Below are positions 25,678-35,917 of a DNA stretch of 60,787 bases, piece after piece. Under the pieces are notes generated by a model, which was not told the origin of the DNA, did not search any database, and saw only the letters and a list, made by a program, of their open reading frames with translations. Origin of the DNA: Streptomyces sp. MMG1533. GTDB lineage: Bacteria; Actinomycetota; Actinomycetes; Streptomycetales; Streptomycetaceae. Each line of letters begins with the position of its first letter. The stretch's first letter is position 1. A program made the position numbers and the translations under genes. Location of the stretch: contig NZ_LGDG01000250.1 of the NCBI RefSeq assembly GCF_001279775.1, positions 1 through 60,787 on the forward strand, in the 5' to 3' direction.

Positions 25678-26025
25678 ATGCATTTCGGAGCGGGTGTGCC
25701 CACGATCGAGGTCACGGACCTCAAGGACAGTGACTTCCTGCTGGACGTCCGTGAGGACGACGAGTGGCAGGCGGGTCACGCCGAAGGGGCGCTGCACATT
25801 CCCATCAGTGACTTCGTCGCCCGGTACGGCGAGCTGACCGAGGCCGCGCCGCAGGACGGCCGGGTCAACGTGATCTGCCGCTCGGGCGGGCGCTCGGCGC
25901 AGGTCGCGATGTACCTCGTCCAGCAGGGCATCGACGCCGTGAACGTCGACGGCGGCATGCAGGTCTGGGCAGCGGCGGGCCGCCCCGTCGTGACCGACGA
26001 GGGACAGCCGGGCTTCGTCCTCTGA
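25678..26025 (+). CDS. Rhodanese-like domain protein
   Basis: This 115-residue single rhodanese domain likely transfers sulfane sulfur. It has the strand FLLDVREDDEWQAGHAEGAL, the active-site loop ICRSGGRSAQVAMYL with the catalytic Cys, and VNVDGGMQVWAAAGRPVV. All core residues are present. TAGCGT lies about 10 bases before the ATG, with GGAGG between, so both promoter and ribosome site are compressed. It converges on the acyl-CoA dehydrogenase gene with a gap of only 33 bases. Confidence 0.92.
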   Translation: MHFGAGVPTIEVTDLKDSDFLLDVREDDEWQAGHAEGALHIPISDFVARYGELTEAAPQDGRVNVICRSGGRSAQVAMYLVQQGIDAVNVDGGMQVWAAAGRPVVTDEGQPGFVL

Positions 26026-26058
26026 GCGGAGCCCTTCCCGAGGGGCGTGTCCTGAGGT

Positions 26059-27192
26059 TCAGGCCAGCGGGTGGGCCGCCAGCAGGTCACCCAGGGTCTC
26101 CTCGTGTGCCGCTGCCGGGCCGAGCGACAGTTCCAGGTGCTTGGCCCAGGCGTGGTATCGGTGCAGGGGGTAGTCCACGTCGGCGCCGAACCCGCCGTGC
26201 AGGTGCTGCGCCGTCTGCACGACCCGACGCACGCCCTCCGACGCCCAGATCTTGGCGACGGCCACGTCACCGGACGCGGGCAGCGCGCCCGGCGCTCCCG
26301 AGGCGATCCGCCACGCGGCCTGCCACAGTGTGACCTCCATGGCCCGCAGGTCGATGTAGCGGTCGGCGGCCTGCACGGCGACGGCCTGGAACGTGGCCAC
26401 CGGGAACCCGAACTGCTCTCGCTTGCCGGTGTATTCACTGGTCATCCGCAGCACTCGCTCCCCCAGACCGAGCGCCAGCGCACACGTCCCGGTGGCCAGC
26501 AGGTCCCGCAGCCACTCCCACGCGCCGTCGGCGTCGATGACGTCCCGGTCCGCGATCCGTACGGCGTCCAGGCGCAGTTCGCCCAGCCGCTCACCGGTCG
26601 TGGAGATCTGCTCGGCGAGCCCGACTCCCGCGTGCACCCGGGGGACCAGGGCGAGCAGGGTCCGGTCGGCGGCCGTGTGTGCGGGGACGAGGACGAAGTC
26701 GGCGCCGTACACCCACGGCACCGCCGTCTGTACTCCGTCCAGCACCCACACCTCGCCCTCCTGCCGTGCGGTCACCGCGAGTTCGGCCGGGTCGTGGCCG
26801 GTGCGGCCGCTCGCGGCGACGGTCAGGACGACCTCCCCGCGGCCCGCCCGCGCCGCCAGGCCGGCCTTCAACTCCTCGCCGCCGAAGGCCTGTACGGCGG
26901 CCAGCGCGGCGCTGCTCTCCAGCAGTGGCACCCGTGCCAGCACCTTTGCCGCCTCGCGCAGCACCAGGCACAGGGCGACGGCGTCCAGTCCCGCGCCGCC
27001 GAACTCCGGGTCCAGCAGCAGGCTCAACAGGTCCGCGTCGGCGAGCCTCGCCCACAGCGCACGGTCGAAGTCGTCCGCGACGGCGCCCGCGGTGAGCGCG
27101 GGACTGGGCACCGCGTCCGGGGCGACCCCGGCGAACACCCCCCGCGCCGCCTCGGCTGCCGCCTCCTGCTCCTCGGTGAAGGTGAAGTCCAC
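26059..27192 (-). CDS. Acyl-CoA dehydrogenase, alpha2beta2 steroid-type
   Basis: This 377-residue flavoprotein oxidises acyl-CoA thioesters. It has the fold order MDFTFTEEQEAAAEAARGVF, LLDPEFGGAGLDAVALCLVL, the mid-domain LDGVQTAVPWVYGADFVLV, and the C-terminal HLHGGFGADVDYPLHRYHAW. The usual catalytic glutamate motif (YEG) near the C-terminus is missing. The HGGxGxxxDYPLxRY ending is typical of one subunit of the heterotetrameric dehydrogenases used on steroid side chains. Its partner subunit is not adjacent. A KstR-like operator lies about 46 bases upstream, supporting a steroid or isoprenoid acid role. Only half of the FAD site may be present, so activity alone is doubtful. Confidence 0.88.
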   Translation of the reverse strand: MDFTFTEEQEAAAEAARGVFAGVAPDAVPSPALTAGAVADDFDRALWARLADADLLSLLLDPEFGGAGLDAVALCLVLREAAKVLARVPLLESSAALAAVQAFGGEELKAGLAARAGRGEVVLTVAASGRTGHDPAELAVTARQEGEVWVLDGVQTAVPWVYGADFVLVPAHTAADRTLLALVPRVHAGVGLAEQISTTGERLGELRLDAVRIADRDVIDADGAWEWLRDLLATGTCALALGLGERVLRMTSEYTGKREQFGFPVATFQAVAVQAADRYIDLRAMEVTLWQAAWRIASGAPGALPASGDVAVAKIWASEGVRRVVQTAQHLHGGFGADVDYPLHRYHAWAKHLELSLGPAAAHEETLGDLLAAHPLA

Positions 27193-27221
27193 GGTCCTGT
27201 CCTTCCGCCGGGCCGCCGATC

Positions 27222-27234
27222 TGACGGTCCGTCA
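27222..27234. promoter_or_regulatory. Palindrome TGACGGTCCGTCA before the acyl-CoA dehydrogenase gene
   Basis: A 13-bp palindrome (TGACGG-T-CCGTCA) lies 30 bases upstream of the start. It looks like a TetR-type operator half of the promoter. The cognate regulator is not identified. Confidence 0.6.
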
Positions 27235-27237
27235 AGA

Positions 27238-27251
27238 TAGAACAGGTTCTA
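27238..27251. promoter_or_regulatory. KstR-like operator
   Basis: TAGAACAGGTTCTA fits the TnnAACnnGTTnnA consensus of KstR, the TetR repressor of cholesterol catabolism in mycolic and other actinobacteria. Both arms TAGAAC/GTTCTA are perfect. It is adjacent to the palindrome at 27222, so the promoter may be under two repressors. Confidence 0.7.
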
Positions 27252-27309
27252 GAAGAAGGGAACGGGCTGCCGAGGACCAGCTGGGGAACGCCGGGCGCTT
27301 CTCAGCCCC

Positions 27310-28377
27310 TCACCTGTCGAAGTCCAGCTCCACCCGCTCGGTCACCGGATGCGACTGGCACGCCAGCACATATCCCGCCTCCGTCTCCTCCGGCTCCAGC
27401 GCGAAGTTGCGGTCCATGCGCACCTCGCCGGAGACCAGGAAGGCCCGGCAGGTCCCGCACACCCCGCCCTTGCAGGCGTAGGGCGCGTCGGCCCGGTTGC
27501 GCAGAACCGCCTCCAGGAGCGACTCGCCCTGCTGGACCGGCCAGCTTCCACCGCGGCCGTCGAGCCGGGCGGTCACCGTGCTGTGTGCGGGAGCCGTCAC
27601 GGGCGCGGTGGTCACGGGCGCGGCGTCCACATGGAAGATCTCCTCGTGGATGCGGGTGCGGGAAACGCCGAGCTCCCGCAGTGCTCTCTCGGCCCCCTGC
27701 ACCAGCCCGAACGGCCCGCACAGGAACCACCCCGCCACGTCCTCCACGGGCAGCAGTGCCGGAAGCAGCCCGCCGAGCCGCTCCTTGTCGAGCCGCCCGG
27801 ACGGCAGACCCGCCTGCTGCTCCTCCCGGGACAGCACAGTCGCCAGGTGCAGCCGCTGCGGATAGCGGTCCTTCAGGTCGGCGACCTCCTCCAGGAACAT
27901 CGTCGAGGCGGACGTGCGGTCGCTGCGTATCAGACAGAACCGGGCCTCCGGCTCGCGCGCCAGCAGCGTCGCCACGATCGACAGCACCGGGGTGATGCCG
28001 CTGCCGCCGACGATCGCCGCGTACAGACCGGGCGCCGGTTCGAGGGTGAAGCGGCCCGCCGGGGTCATCACCTCCAGCTCGTCGCCGATGTTGATCTCCT
28101 TCAGCGCGTACGTCGAGAAGGCGCCGCCGTCGACCAGCCGCACTCCGACGCGCAGGGTGCGGGGCCCCTCGCCGTCCGGCGCCGGTGCCGGGGAGCAGAT
28201 CGAGTAGGTGCGCCGGATCTCCGTACCGTCCACCGTGCGCCGCAGGGCGAGATGCTGGCCGGGGGCGTGCCGGTACTCCTCGCGCAGATCCTCGGGCACG
28301 GTGAAGGTCAGGGCCACGGAGTCGTCGGTGAGCCGGTCGACCGCGGCCACGGGGAGCGCGTGGAAGCGGGCCATCAC
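27310..28377 (-). CDS. paaE: Phenylacetyl-CoA epoxidase reductase subunit PaaE
   Basis: This 355-residue reductase passes electrons from NADPH via FAD and a [2Fe-2S] cluster to the PaaABC di-iron oxygenase. The N-terminal ferredoxin-NADP reductase part has RRTYSICSPAPA for FAD, AGRFTLEP and GSGITPVLSIVATLL for NADPH. The C-terminal plant-type ferredoxin has the cysteines in YACKGGVCGTCRAFLVSG plus one in LACQSHPVTE. All cluster ligands are present. The ATG at 28377 overlaps the paaD stop (ATGA), so it is the last gene of paaABCDE. Confidence 0.95.
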   Translation of the reverse strand: MMARFHALPVAAVDRLTDDSVALTFTVPEDLREEYRHAPGQHLALRRTVDGTEIRRTYSICSPAPAPDGEGPRTLRVGVRLVDGGAFSTYALKEINIGDELEVMTPAGRFTLEPAPGLYAAIVGGSGITPVLSIVATLLAREPEARFCLIRSDRTSASTMFLEEVADLKDRYPQRLHLATVLSREEQQAGLPSGRLDKERLGGLLPALLPVEDVAGWFLCGPFGLVQGAERALRELGVSRTRIHEEIFHVDAAPVTTAPVTAPAHSTVTARLDGRGGSWPVQQGESLLEAVLRNRADAPYACKGGVCGTCRAFLVSGEVRMDRNFALEPEETEAGYVLACQSHPVTERVELDFDR

Positions 28378-28913
28378 AACTCCTTGAAGTGGTCGAAGGG
28401 TTCACGGCACGACAGGCACCGGCGCAGCGCCTTGCAGGCGGTGGAGGAGAAACGGCTGAGCAGCTCGGTGTCGGCGGAGCCGCAGTGCGGGCAGCGGACG
28501 GGGTCGGCGGCCTCTTCGGCTTCCGGAGCGAGCGTGCGGGTGGGCCCCAGCTGCAGGCCGACCGGGCCGGCTGCCCGCCCCGTGCGCGGCGGGGCGATGC
28601 CGAACTCCTGGAGTTTGCGCCGCCCTTCGTCCGTGATGTCGTCCGTCGACCAGGCCGGCGCGAGAACCGTGCGCACGGTGACGTCTCGTATGCCGTGTTC
28701 GTGCAGCACCCGCTCTATGTCCAGGGACATCGCCTCGACGGCCGGGCAGCCGGTGTACGTCGGAGTCAGCTCGACCTCCACCGAGTCGGGACCGTGGACG
28801 TGCACCGCGCGCAGGACGCCGAGCTCCTGGAGGGTGAGCACGGGCAGTTCGGGGTCGGGTACGGCACCGGCCACCTTCAGGAGCTCCGCCTCCAGCGGAG
28901 TGGTCGTCACCAT
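28374..28913 (-). CDS. paaD: Phenylacetate degradation protein PaaD (Fe-S/di-iron maturation)
   Basis: This 179-residue member of the DUF59/MIP18 family is needed to assemble the epoxidase. The DUF59 part has AVPDPELPVLTLQELGVLRA, ELTPTYTGCPAVEAM and the acid APAWSTDDITDEGRRKLQEF. The C-terminal zinc ribbon is typical of PaaD: CPHCGSADTELLS followed by ACKALRRCLSC. ATG 28913 sits inside the paaC 3' end (7-bp overlap), consistent with coupling. The longer frame to 29168 only reads paaC antisense-free shadow and is dropped. Confidence 0.94.
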   Translation of the reverse strand: MVTTTPLEAELLKVAGAVPDPELPVLTLQELGVLRAVHVHGPDSVEVELTPTYTGCPAVEAMSLDIERVLHEHGIRDVTVRTVLAPAWSTDDITDEGRRKLQEFGIAPPRTGRAAGPVGLQLGPTRTLAPEAEEAADPVRCPHCGSADTELLSRFSSTACKALRRCLSCREPFDHFKEL

Positions 28914-29629
28914 GACGCCCCCGGGTGGCTGCGGTGCAGATGCTGCATCTCGGCGAGCATCCGCCCGAAGGACTCGGTGTGCAGGCCCTGACGGCCCGCC
29001 CCGGCCGTCCATGCCCCGGACCGCGGGCCTTCGGGGACGGTGAGGGTGGCGCGGCGCAGGATGTCTTCGACGGACTCGGACCAAGTCGACTCCATCCCCG
29101 CCCAGTCGGCGTCCACCCCTGCCACGGGCCGGAACATCTCCCCGGTGAACCGCCACAGCGTCTCGCACGCCCGCTGCATCCGCTCATGGCTGACGTCCGT
29201 GCCGTCGCCGAGCCGCAGGGTCCACTGTTCGGCGTGATCGCGGTGGTAGGCGACCTCCTTGACAGCCTTCGCGGCAAGCGGGGCGAACAGGCTTTCCCCG
29301 GCGGCCAGTTCGGCGTAGAGCAGGTGCTGGTAGGTGGAGAAGTACAGCTGGCGGGCGATGGTGTGGGCGAAGTCGCCGTTGGGCTGTTCCACCAGCTGGA
29401 GGTTGGTGAAGGCGCGCTCCTCGCGCAGATACGCCAGTTCGTCCTCGTCGCCGGCCAGCGACAGCAGCACCCGGGCCTGGCCGAGGAGGTCCAGCGCGAT
29501 GTTGGCGAGGGCCACTTCTTCTTCGAGGACGGGGGCGTGGCCCGCCCACTCCCCGAGACGGTGGGAGAGCACCAAGGCGTCGTCGCCGAGGGCGAGGGCG
29601 GCGGAGTTCACGCTCACATCCGCGGTCAC
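28907..29629 (-). CDS. paaC: Phenylacetyl-CoA epoxidase structural subunit PaaC
   Basis: This 240-residue ferritin-like subunit pairs with PaaA. It is catalytically silent but required for the complex. Family features are HRLGEWAGHAPVLEEEVALA, NIALDLLGQARVL, REERAFTNLQLVEQPNGDFA, KAVKEVAYHRDHAEQWTLRL and the C-terminal MLAEMQHLHRSHPGASW. It overlaps paaB by four bases and paaD by seven. Confidence 0.95.
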   Translation of the reverse strand: MTADVSVNSAALALGDDALVLSHRLGEWAGHAPVLEEEVALANIALDLLGQARVLLSLAGDEDELAYLREERAFTNLQLVEQPNGDFAHTIARQLYFSTYQHLLYAELAAGESLFAPLAAKAVKEVAYHRDHAEQWTLRLGDGTDVSHERMQRACETLWRFTGEMFRPVAGVDADWAGMESTWSESVEDILRRATLTVPEGPRSGAWTAGAGRQGLHTESFGRMLAEMQHLHRSHPGASW

Positions 29630-29909
29630 AGGTGCTTCACCCCCTCCGGGATCTCGTAGAACGTCGGGTGCCGGTACGGCTTGTCGGCGGACGGCTCGAA
29701 GAACGGGTCCTTCTCGTCGGGCGAGGACGCGGTGATCGCGGACGACGGGACGACCCAGATCGAGACGCCCTCGCCACGCCGGGTGTACAGATCACGGGCA
29801 TTGCGCAGGGCGAGCTCCGCGTCCGGCGCGTGCAGGCTGCCGGCGTGGGTGTGCGAGAGGCCGCGACGAGAGCGCACGAAAACCTCCCACAGGGGCCAGT
29901 CGGTGTTCG

Positions 29910-29913
<4 letters not shown>
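29626..29913 (-). CDS. paaB: Phenylacetyl-CoA epoxidase subunit PaaB
   Basis: This 95-residue subunit bridges PaaAC heterodimers. It starts [19 protein letters not shown], followed by [39 protein letters not shown] and the end [14 protein letters not shown], all conserved in the family. The ATG at 29913 overlaps the paaA stop (ATGA). The length is normal. Confidence 0.96.
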
Positions 29914-30929
<1,016 letters not shown>

Positions 30930-31255
30930 GAGGTCCCCCTCGACCTGGGCTCTGCCGGTCTTGCTCCCGACCGATCGTTCGGTTCGTGCGATTCCATGGT
31001 GGGACGGGCGCCGTAAGGTGTCAACCGCTGTGGATAACCTGCGGGCGTCCGGGCGCTCCGCCTGTGGACAACCGGGGTGGCTTCGCGGAAGGGCCGGTGG
31101 GGGCTGTGCCGGGCGCGCGGGCCTGAGTACCGTTCCGTGCGAGCGTCGCGGGCGTGGTGGCACGTGGGTGGTACGGCGCCTGCGGCGGACGGCAGGCGCC
31201 GAGTGCCAGGCGGCAGGGCGGCCGGAAGACGGACCGGAATCGGAAACGGGGCGGA
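30930..31255. promoter_or_regulatory. Divergent region paaA / DUF5819 gene
   Basis: This 326-bp gap holds the PaaR-like operator (30970-30983) and two perfect reverse DnaA boxes, TGTGGATAA (31029-31037) and TGTGGACAA (31063-31071), 34 bases apart. No gene is supported; frames starting at 31154 read through into the DUF5819 gene but lack coding character before 31256. Confidence 0.6.
30970..30983. promoter_or_regulatory. PaaR-like operator upstream of paaA
   Basis: ACCGATCGTTCGGT, read on the other strand as ACCGAACGATCGGT, fits the ACCGnnCGnnCGGT form of actinobacterial PaaR sites. Its reverse complement is identical over 18 bases (AACCGAACGATCGGTCGG) to the site at 35918. Confidence 0.75.
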
Positions 31256-32074
31256 ATGGACGTGCACGACGGAGGCTCGAACGCCCTGCACGGGCAGGTC
31301 GAGCCGGGCGCCGCGCCCGCCGACCCACCCGCTTCCCAGGGCTCCCGGCCCGACCCGGCCCCGGCGACCGGCCGACCGGCCGACCCTCCACCCCGCGAGG
31401 TGCCCCGCGAGGCACCCCGCGAAGCTCGCACAGGCGTCGCTGCCCTCTCCCTGCGCTACCAGATCGCCGCCGCCGTGGCCCTCGCGGTCGTCGCCGTGGC
31501 CGTCTGTGTGCACATAGGCATAGTGTTCCTGCACGTCGCGCCCTCGAACACGGTGACCAAGCAGCACGGCAGGGCGATCGACGACTGGATCTACCCGGAG
31601 TTCGAGCAGAACTGGAAGCTGTTCGCGCCGAACCCGTTGCAGCAGAACATCGCCGTCCAGGTCCGGGCTCAGATCGACAGCGCGGACGGCAGCACGCGGA
31701 TGACCGGCTGGTACGACCTCTCCGCCGAGGACGGCCGGGCCATCGACGGCAATCTGCTGCCGAGCCACACCCAGCAGAACGAGCTGCGCCGTGCCTGGGA
31801 CTTCTTCGTCGCCACGCACGACGGCGAGAACCGGCCTGTGGGCCTGCGCGGCTCCCTGTCCGAGACGTATCTGCGGCGCATCGTGCTGCTGCGACTGGAG
31901 CGCGAGGACGCGGCCGGGAAGGGCGGCACGATCGATCTCGTCCAGATCCGTTCCCGCACCACCAATGTTCGCCCGCCCGAGTGGAGCGAGGAGAAGGTGT
32001 CGGACCAGCCGGTGTACCGGGTGCTGGCCTGGTGGTCGATTCCGGCGGACAGCGCCGAGGGGTACGTGAAGTGA
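31256..32074 (+). CDS. DUF5819 family membrane-anchored protein
   Basis: This 272-residue protein has a Pro/Arg-rich cytoplasmic tail (1-60), a transmembrane helix ([20 protein letters not shown], about 64-86) and an external domain with [36 protein letters not shown] and [10 protein letters not shown]. The WxLFAPNP motif marks the DUF5819 family. Its stop overlaps the GTG of the HTTM gene, so the two are translated together. Function is not known. Pairing with an HTTM protein is recalled as common in Streptomyces, which suggests one membrane complex. Confidence 0.8.
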   Translation: MDVHDGGSNALHGQVEPGAAPADPPASQGSRPDPAPATGRPADPPPREVPREAPREARTGVAALSLRYQIAAAVALAVVAVAVCVHIGIVFLHVAPSNTVTKQHGRAIDDWIYPEFEQNWKLFAPNPLQQNIAVQVRAQIDSADGSTRMTGWYDLSAEDGRAIDGNLLPSHTQQNELRRAWDFFVATHDGENRPVGLRGSLSETYLRRIVLLRLEREDAAGKGGTIDLVQIRSRTTNVRPPEWSEEKVSDQPVYRVLAWWSIPADSAEGYVK

Positions 32075-33312
32075 ACCGTTTCGCGCTCTGCTTCTCCTCC
32101 GCCATCGCCCGTGTCACCGGGGCCGCCCTCGGCCCGTACCAGACCGCCGTGATCCGCATCGGCTTCAGTGCGACCTGGCTGCTGTTCCTGCTGCGCGAGT
32201 TTCCGCACCGCGAGGAGATGTACGGCCCCGACGGCCCCTGGAGCTGGGACCTCGCCCAGCAGCTGGTCTCGAACAACGGCGCCTTCTCGGCCCTGATGTG
32301 GTCCGACGGCCGATTCTGGTTCGAGACCGTCTACGCGCTGGCCGTCCTGACGAGCGCTCTGCTGCTGCTGGGCTGGCGCACCCGCACGATGTCCGTGCTG
32401 TTCATGGTCGGCGTGCTCTCGCTGCAGAACCGCAGCATCTTCATGGGGGACGGCGGCGACAACGTCCTGCACCTGATGTGCATCTACCTGGCTTTCACGC
32501 GTTGCGGCCAGGTGTGGTCGCTGGACGCGCGGCGGGCTCGGCCCGGCCGCGAGGCACGCGCGCGTGGGGAACACGTTCCGGACCGGGCCGGGCCGGCCCT
32601 GTGGGGCGTGCTCGGCCTGGCGCTGGCGGCGGTGACCCTGTCGGGCCGGCTGTTCGACGGCGAGGAGTTCGTGCCGCTGCTGCTCTGGACGGTCTGGCTC
32701 GCGCAGGCCCTGTGGTGGCTCATAGGCCGCCGGGCGAGGAGCGGCGAACCCCGGATCCTGCTCGACGTCGTCGCCAACATCGTCCACAACGGCGCCCTCC
32801 TGGTGATCATGGCCGAGGCCTGTCTGATCTACGCCACGGCGGGCTGGTACAAGATCCAGGGCTCGCGCTGGCAGGACGGCACCGCCGTCTACTACCCCCT
32901 GCACCTCGAGTACTTCTCCCCGTGGCCCGCGCTCGCCGACGTGCTGGCGGCCAGCGGCACGATGGTGATGCTGGTGACGTACGGCACCGTCGTCGCGCAG
33001 GTCGCCTTCCCCTTCACGCTCTTCAACCGGCGCGTCAAGAACGTTCTGCTGGCGGTCATGATGTTCGAGCACGCCGCGATCGCCGTGCTTCTCGGGCTGC
33101 CGTTCTTCTCGCTGGCGATGATCGCCGCCGACGCGGTCTTCCTGCCGACGTCGTTCCTGCGCCGGCTCGGCGGCTGGGCGGCACGCGCGCGTGGACGGCT
33201 GGTCGCGGGCACGGGCCGTACGACGCTGCCGAAGCCGCGGGCCCCGGAGAGCGCGGAAGACGCGACGGACGCGGGGGACGTGGGCGACGCGCCCGTAGGC
33301 TTCAGGGCATGA
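32071..33312 (+). CDS. HTTM-domain (vitamin K-dependent carboxylase-like) membrane protein
   Basis: This 413-residue polytopic protein has about ten helices and starts at GTG 32071. Typical HTTM features are [17 protein letters not shown] near the N-terminus, the loop [40 protein letters not shown] and [19 protein letters not shown], and the C-terminal [20 protein letters not shown]. The domain is shared with gamma-glutamyl carboxylase, but no carboxylation substrate is evident. It is coupled to the DUF5819 gene upstream, and its stop overlaps the methyltransferase ATG. Confidence 0.88.
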   Translation: MNRFALCFSSAIARVTGAALGPYQTAVIRIGFSATWLLFLLREFPHREEMYGPDGPWSWDLAQQLVSNNGAFSALMWSDGRFWFETVYALAVLTSALLLLGWRTRTMSVLFMVGVLSLQNRSIFMGDGGDNVLHLMCIYLAFTRCGQVWSLDARRARPGREARARGEHVPDRAGPALWGVLGLALAAVTLSGRLFDGEEFVPLLLWTVWLAQALWWLIGRRARSGEPRILLDVVANIVHNGALLVIMAEACLIYATAGWYKIQGSRWQDGTAVYYPLHLEYFSPWPALADVLAASGTMVMLVTYGTVVAQVAFPFTLFNRRVKNVLLAVMMFEHAAIAVLLGLPFFSLAMIAADAVFLPTSFLRRLGGWAARARGRLVAGTGRTTLPKPRAPESAEDATDAGDVGDAPVGFRA

Positions 33313-34064
33313 GTGCCCCCGATCCCCTCGACGTCTGGCACCGGCTCGCCGACACCTCCGTGCTCCTCGACGGCTTCCACGCCCTCAAGCACGCGCTGCG
33401 CTTCGGCGCCGAGGTCCCGGTGGCGGTCACCGTCGACCGGGCCGCCGCGCTCGCCCTCGCCGAGGAGCTGGCGCCGGACGTACGGGACACGCTGGACGCG
33501 CTCCTGACACAGGTGCCGGAGCCGGTGTACCGGAGTCTGGTCCCACGCCCGCACCCCACCGCGGTCGCCGCCCTGGCCGTACGTCCGTCCCGCGCGGCCA
33601 ACCTTGAGAGGCTGGCGCACACCCCCCGCACCGCGCCCGTCGTGGTCCTCGACAACCCGCGCAACCTGGGCAACGCGGGGGCGGTGATCCGGCTGGCCGC
33701 CGGCTTCGGCGCGACCGCAGTGGTCACCACCGGAACGCTCGACCCCTGGCATCCCACGGTCGTACGCGGCGGCGCCGGGCTGCACTTCGCGACCGCCGTG
33801 GAACGGTTGACGGTGCAGGAGCTGCCGCCGGGACCGGTGTTCGCTCTGGACCCGGAGGGCGAGGACATCCGCGGCACCAAGCTCCCGGACGACGCGATCC
33901 TCGCCTTCGGCTCGGAACGCAGCGGGCTGTCGGCCGAACTACGCGCGCGTGCCGACCACTTGGTGGCGCTGCCGATGCGCCCCCAGGTCTCCAGCTACAA
34001 CCTCGCGACCAGCGTGGCCATGACGCTGTACCACTGGAGCGCCACCGGGGGCGCGATCGGCTAG
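33309..34064 (+). CDS. TrmH/SpoU family RNA 2'-O-methyltransferase
   Basis: This 251-residue SPOUT enzyme uses SAM to methylate ribose in tRNA or rRNA. Motif 1 is VVLDNPRNLGNAGAVIRLAA. Motif 2 is FGSERSGLSAELRARAD. Motif 3 is PMRPQVSSYNLATSVAMTLY, where the usual SLN is replaced by SYN. A divergent N-terminal domain (1-110) may bind RNA. The ATG overlaps the HTTM stop (ATGA). It converges on paaN with only three bases between stops. Confidence 0.9.
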   Translation: MSAPDPLDVWHRLADTSVLLDGFHALKHALRFGAEVPVAVTVDRAAALALAEELAPDVRDTLDALLTQVPEPVYRSLVPRPHPTAVAALAVRPSRAANLERLAHTPRTAPVVVLDNPRNLGNAGAVIRLAAGFGATAVVTTGTLDPWHPTVVRGGAGLHFATAVERLTVQELPPGPVFALDPEGEDIRGTKLPDDAILAFGSERSGLSAELRARADHLVALPMRPQVSSYNLATSVAMTLYHWSATGGAIG

Positions 34065-34067
34065 CCC

Positions 34068-35774
34068 CTAGGCTTCGCGGCGCACCTCGACCACCCGGAA
34101 GCGGTTCGCCACGAACGCCCCGTCGGTGAGCGCCGCGTTGGCCGCCGGGTTGCCGCCCGAGCCGTGGAAGTCGGAGAAGGCGGCCGTCTGGTTGACGTAC
34201 ACCCCGCCCGTGAGGTTCAGCGACAGCTGGGCCGCCTCCTCCAGGCAGACCTCCCGCACGGCCTGATCGACCTCCTCGTCGGTGGTGTACGCGCCGACCG
34301 TCATCGCGCCCTTCTCGCGGATCGTGCGCCGCAGCAGCTCCACCGCGTCGGACGCCGAGTCGATCGCGACGGCGAAGGAGACGGGCCCGAAGCACTCGCT
34401 CATGTAGGCGGCTTCGTCGTCGGCGCCCTCCCAGTATTTCCGCGCGCCGTCCAGCTTCACGATGACGGGAGTGCGCACGACCGCTCCGGGGAACTCCGGG
34501 TTGCTCACCTCCCGCGAGGCGAGGGCGACTTCGCCGAGACCGGCCGCGGCCTCCAGGCGGGCCTTGACGTCCGGGTTGACGATCGCGCCGAGCAGGGCGT
34601 TCGCGCGCGTGTCGTCACCGAGCAGGCCGTCGACCGAGCGGGCGAGGTCGGCGACCACCTCGTCGAAGGTCCTGGGGCCCTCTTCGGTGCGGATGCCGTC
34701 CCTGGGGATCAGGAGGTTCTGCGGAGTCGTGCACATCTGGCCGCTGTACAGGGACAGCGAGAAGGCCAGGTTGGACAACATCCCCTTGTAGTCGTCCGTG
34801 GAGTGGACCATCACCGTGTTGACGCCGGCCTTCTCCGTGTACACCTGCGCCTGGCGGGCGTTGGCCTCCAGCCAGTCGCCGAAGGCCGTCGAGCCGGTGT
34901 AGTCGATGATCCGGATCTCGGGGCGGGTGGCCAGGGTCTTGGCGACGCCCTCGCCGGGACGCTCGGCGGCCAGCGCCACGAGGTTCGGGTCGAAGCCGGC
35001 CTCGGCGAGGACCTGGCGCGCGACCTGCACGGTGAGCGCGAGCGGCAGTACCGCGCGCGGGTGGGGCTTCACCAGGACCGCGTTGCCGGTGGCGAGGGAG
35101 GCGAACAGGCCCGGATAGCCGTTCCACGTCGGGAAGGTGTTGCAGCCGATGACCAGCGCGATCCCGCGCGGGACCGGCGTGAACTGCTTGGTGAGCGCCA
35201 GCGGGTCGCGCTTGCCCTGCGGCTTGGTCCACTCCGCCGTGTCGGGCGTGCGGACCTGTTCCACGTACGCGTACGCCACCGCCTCCAGGCCGCGGTCCTG
35301 CGCGTGCGGGCCACCCGCCTGGAACGCCATCATGAAGGCCTGGCCGGAGGTGTGCATGACCGCGTGCGCGAACTCGTGCGTCCGGTCGCTGATCCGCTTG
35401 AGGATCTCCAGACACACCACCGCGCGCATTTCCGCGCCCGCGTCCCGCCAGGCCTTCTGGCCGGCCTTCATGGCGGGCAGCAGCTCGTCGACGTCCGCGT
35501 GCGGGTAGCTCACCCCGAGCTCGATGCCGTAGGGCGAGACCTCGCCGCCCACCCAGTCGTCCGTGCCGGGCTGACCGAGGTCGAGGCGGGTGCCCAGGAG
35601 GGTGTCGAAGGCGGCCTTGCCCGCCGCCATGTCCAGGCTGCCGTTCTCGCCGTAGGCCTTGGGGTGTTCGGGGTGCGGGGACCAGTACGCGCGTGTGCGG
35701 ATCGCTTCCAGCGCCTGGTCGAGGGTAGGCCGGTGCTTGGCGATCAGATCGTGCGCGGTGAGTTCGGCGGCCAT
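34068..35774 (-). CDS. paaN: Phenylacetic acid degradation protein PaaN (aldehyde dehydrogenase family)
   Basis: This 568-residue protein has an aldehyde dehydrogenase fold. It has VPRGIALVIGCNTFPTWNGY, YTGSTAFGDWLEANARQAQ for cofactor and catalytic base, and the nucleophile Cys in LYSGQMCTTPQNLLIPRDG. The C-terminal FHGSGGNPAANAALTDGAF is also present. The family is associated with ring cleavage aldehyde oxidation in phenylacetate breakdown; the fused hydratase half of PaaZ is absent, so ring hydrolysis must come from elsewhere. It is divergent from paaH with a PaaR-like operator between them. Confidence 0.93.
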   Translation of the reverse strand: MAAELTAHDLIAKHRPTLDQALEAIRTRAYWSPHPEHPKAYGENGSLDMAAGKAAFDTLLGTRLDLGQPGTDDWVGGEVSPYGIELGVSYPHADVDELLPAMKAGQKAWRDAGAEMRAVVCLEILKRISDRTHEFAHAVMHTSGQAFMMAFQAGGPHAQDRGLEAVAYAYVEQVRTPDTAEWTKPQGKRDPLALTKQFTPVPRGIALVIGCNTFPTWNGYPGLFASLATGNAVLVKPHPRAVLPLALTVQVARQVLAEAGFDPNLVALAAERPGEGVAKTLATRPEIRIIDYTGSTAFGDWLEANARQAQVYTEKAGVNTVMVHSTDDYKGMLSNLAFSLSLYSGQMCTTPQNLLIPRDGIRTEEGPRTFDEVVADLARSVDGLLGDDTRANALLGAIVNPDVKARLEAAAGLGEVALASREVSNPEFPGAVVRTPVIVKLDGARKYWEGADDEAAYMSECFGPVSFAVAIDSASDAVELLRRTIREKGAMTVGAYTTDEEVDQAVREVCLEEAAQLSLNLTGGVYVNQTAAFSDFHGSGGNPAANAALTDGAFVANRFRVVEVRREA

Positions 35775-35917
35775 GCGGGACCAACTCCTCGTCTCAAGAA
35801 CTCTTCGTCGAGCTCATGACCTGGGCAGAAACATGGGCAGGAAATCGAGAGGTGCGGCGCGAAGCGCCTCGGTCTGGGTGGTGGCGGGTGACGGGTGGGC
35901 CAGTGAGAGTTAGAGTA

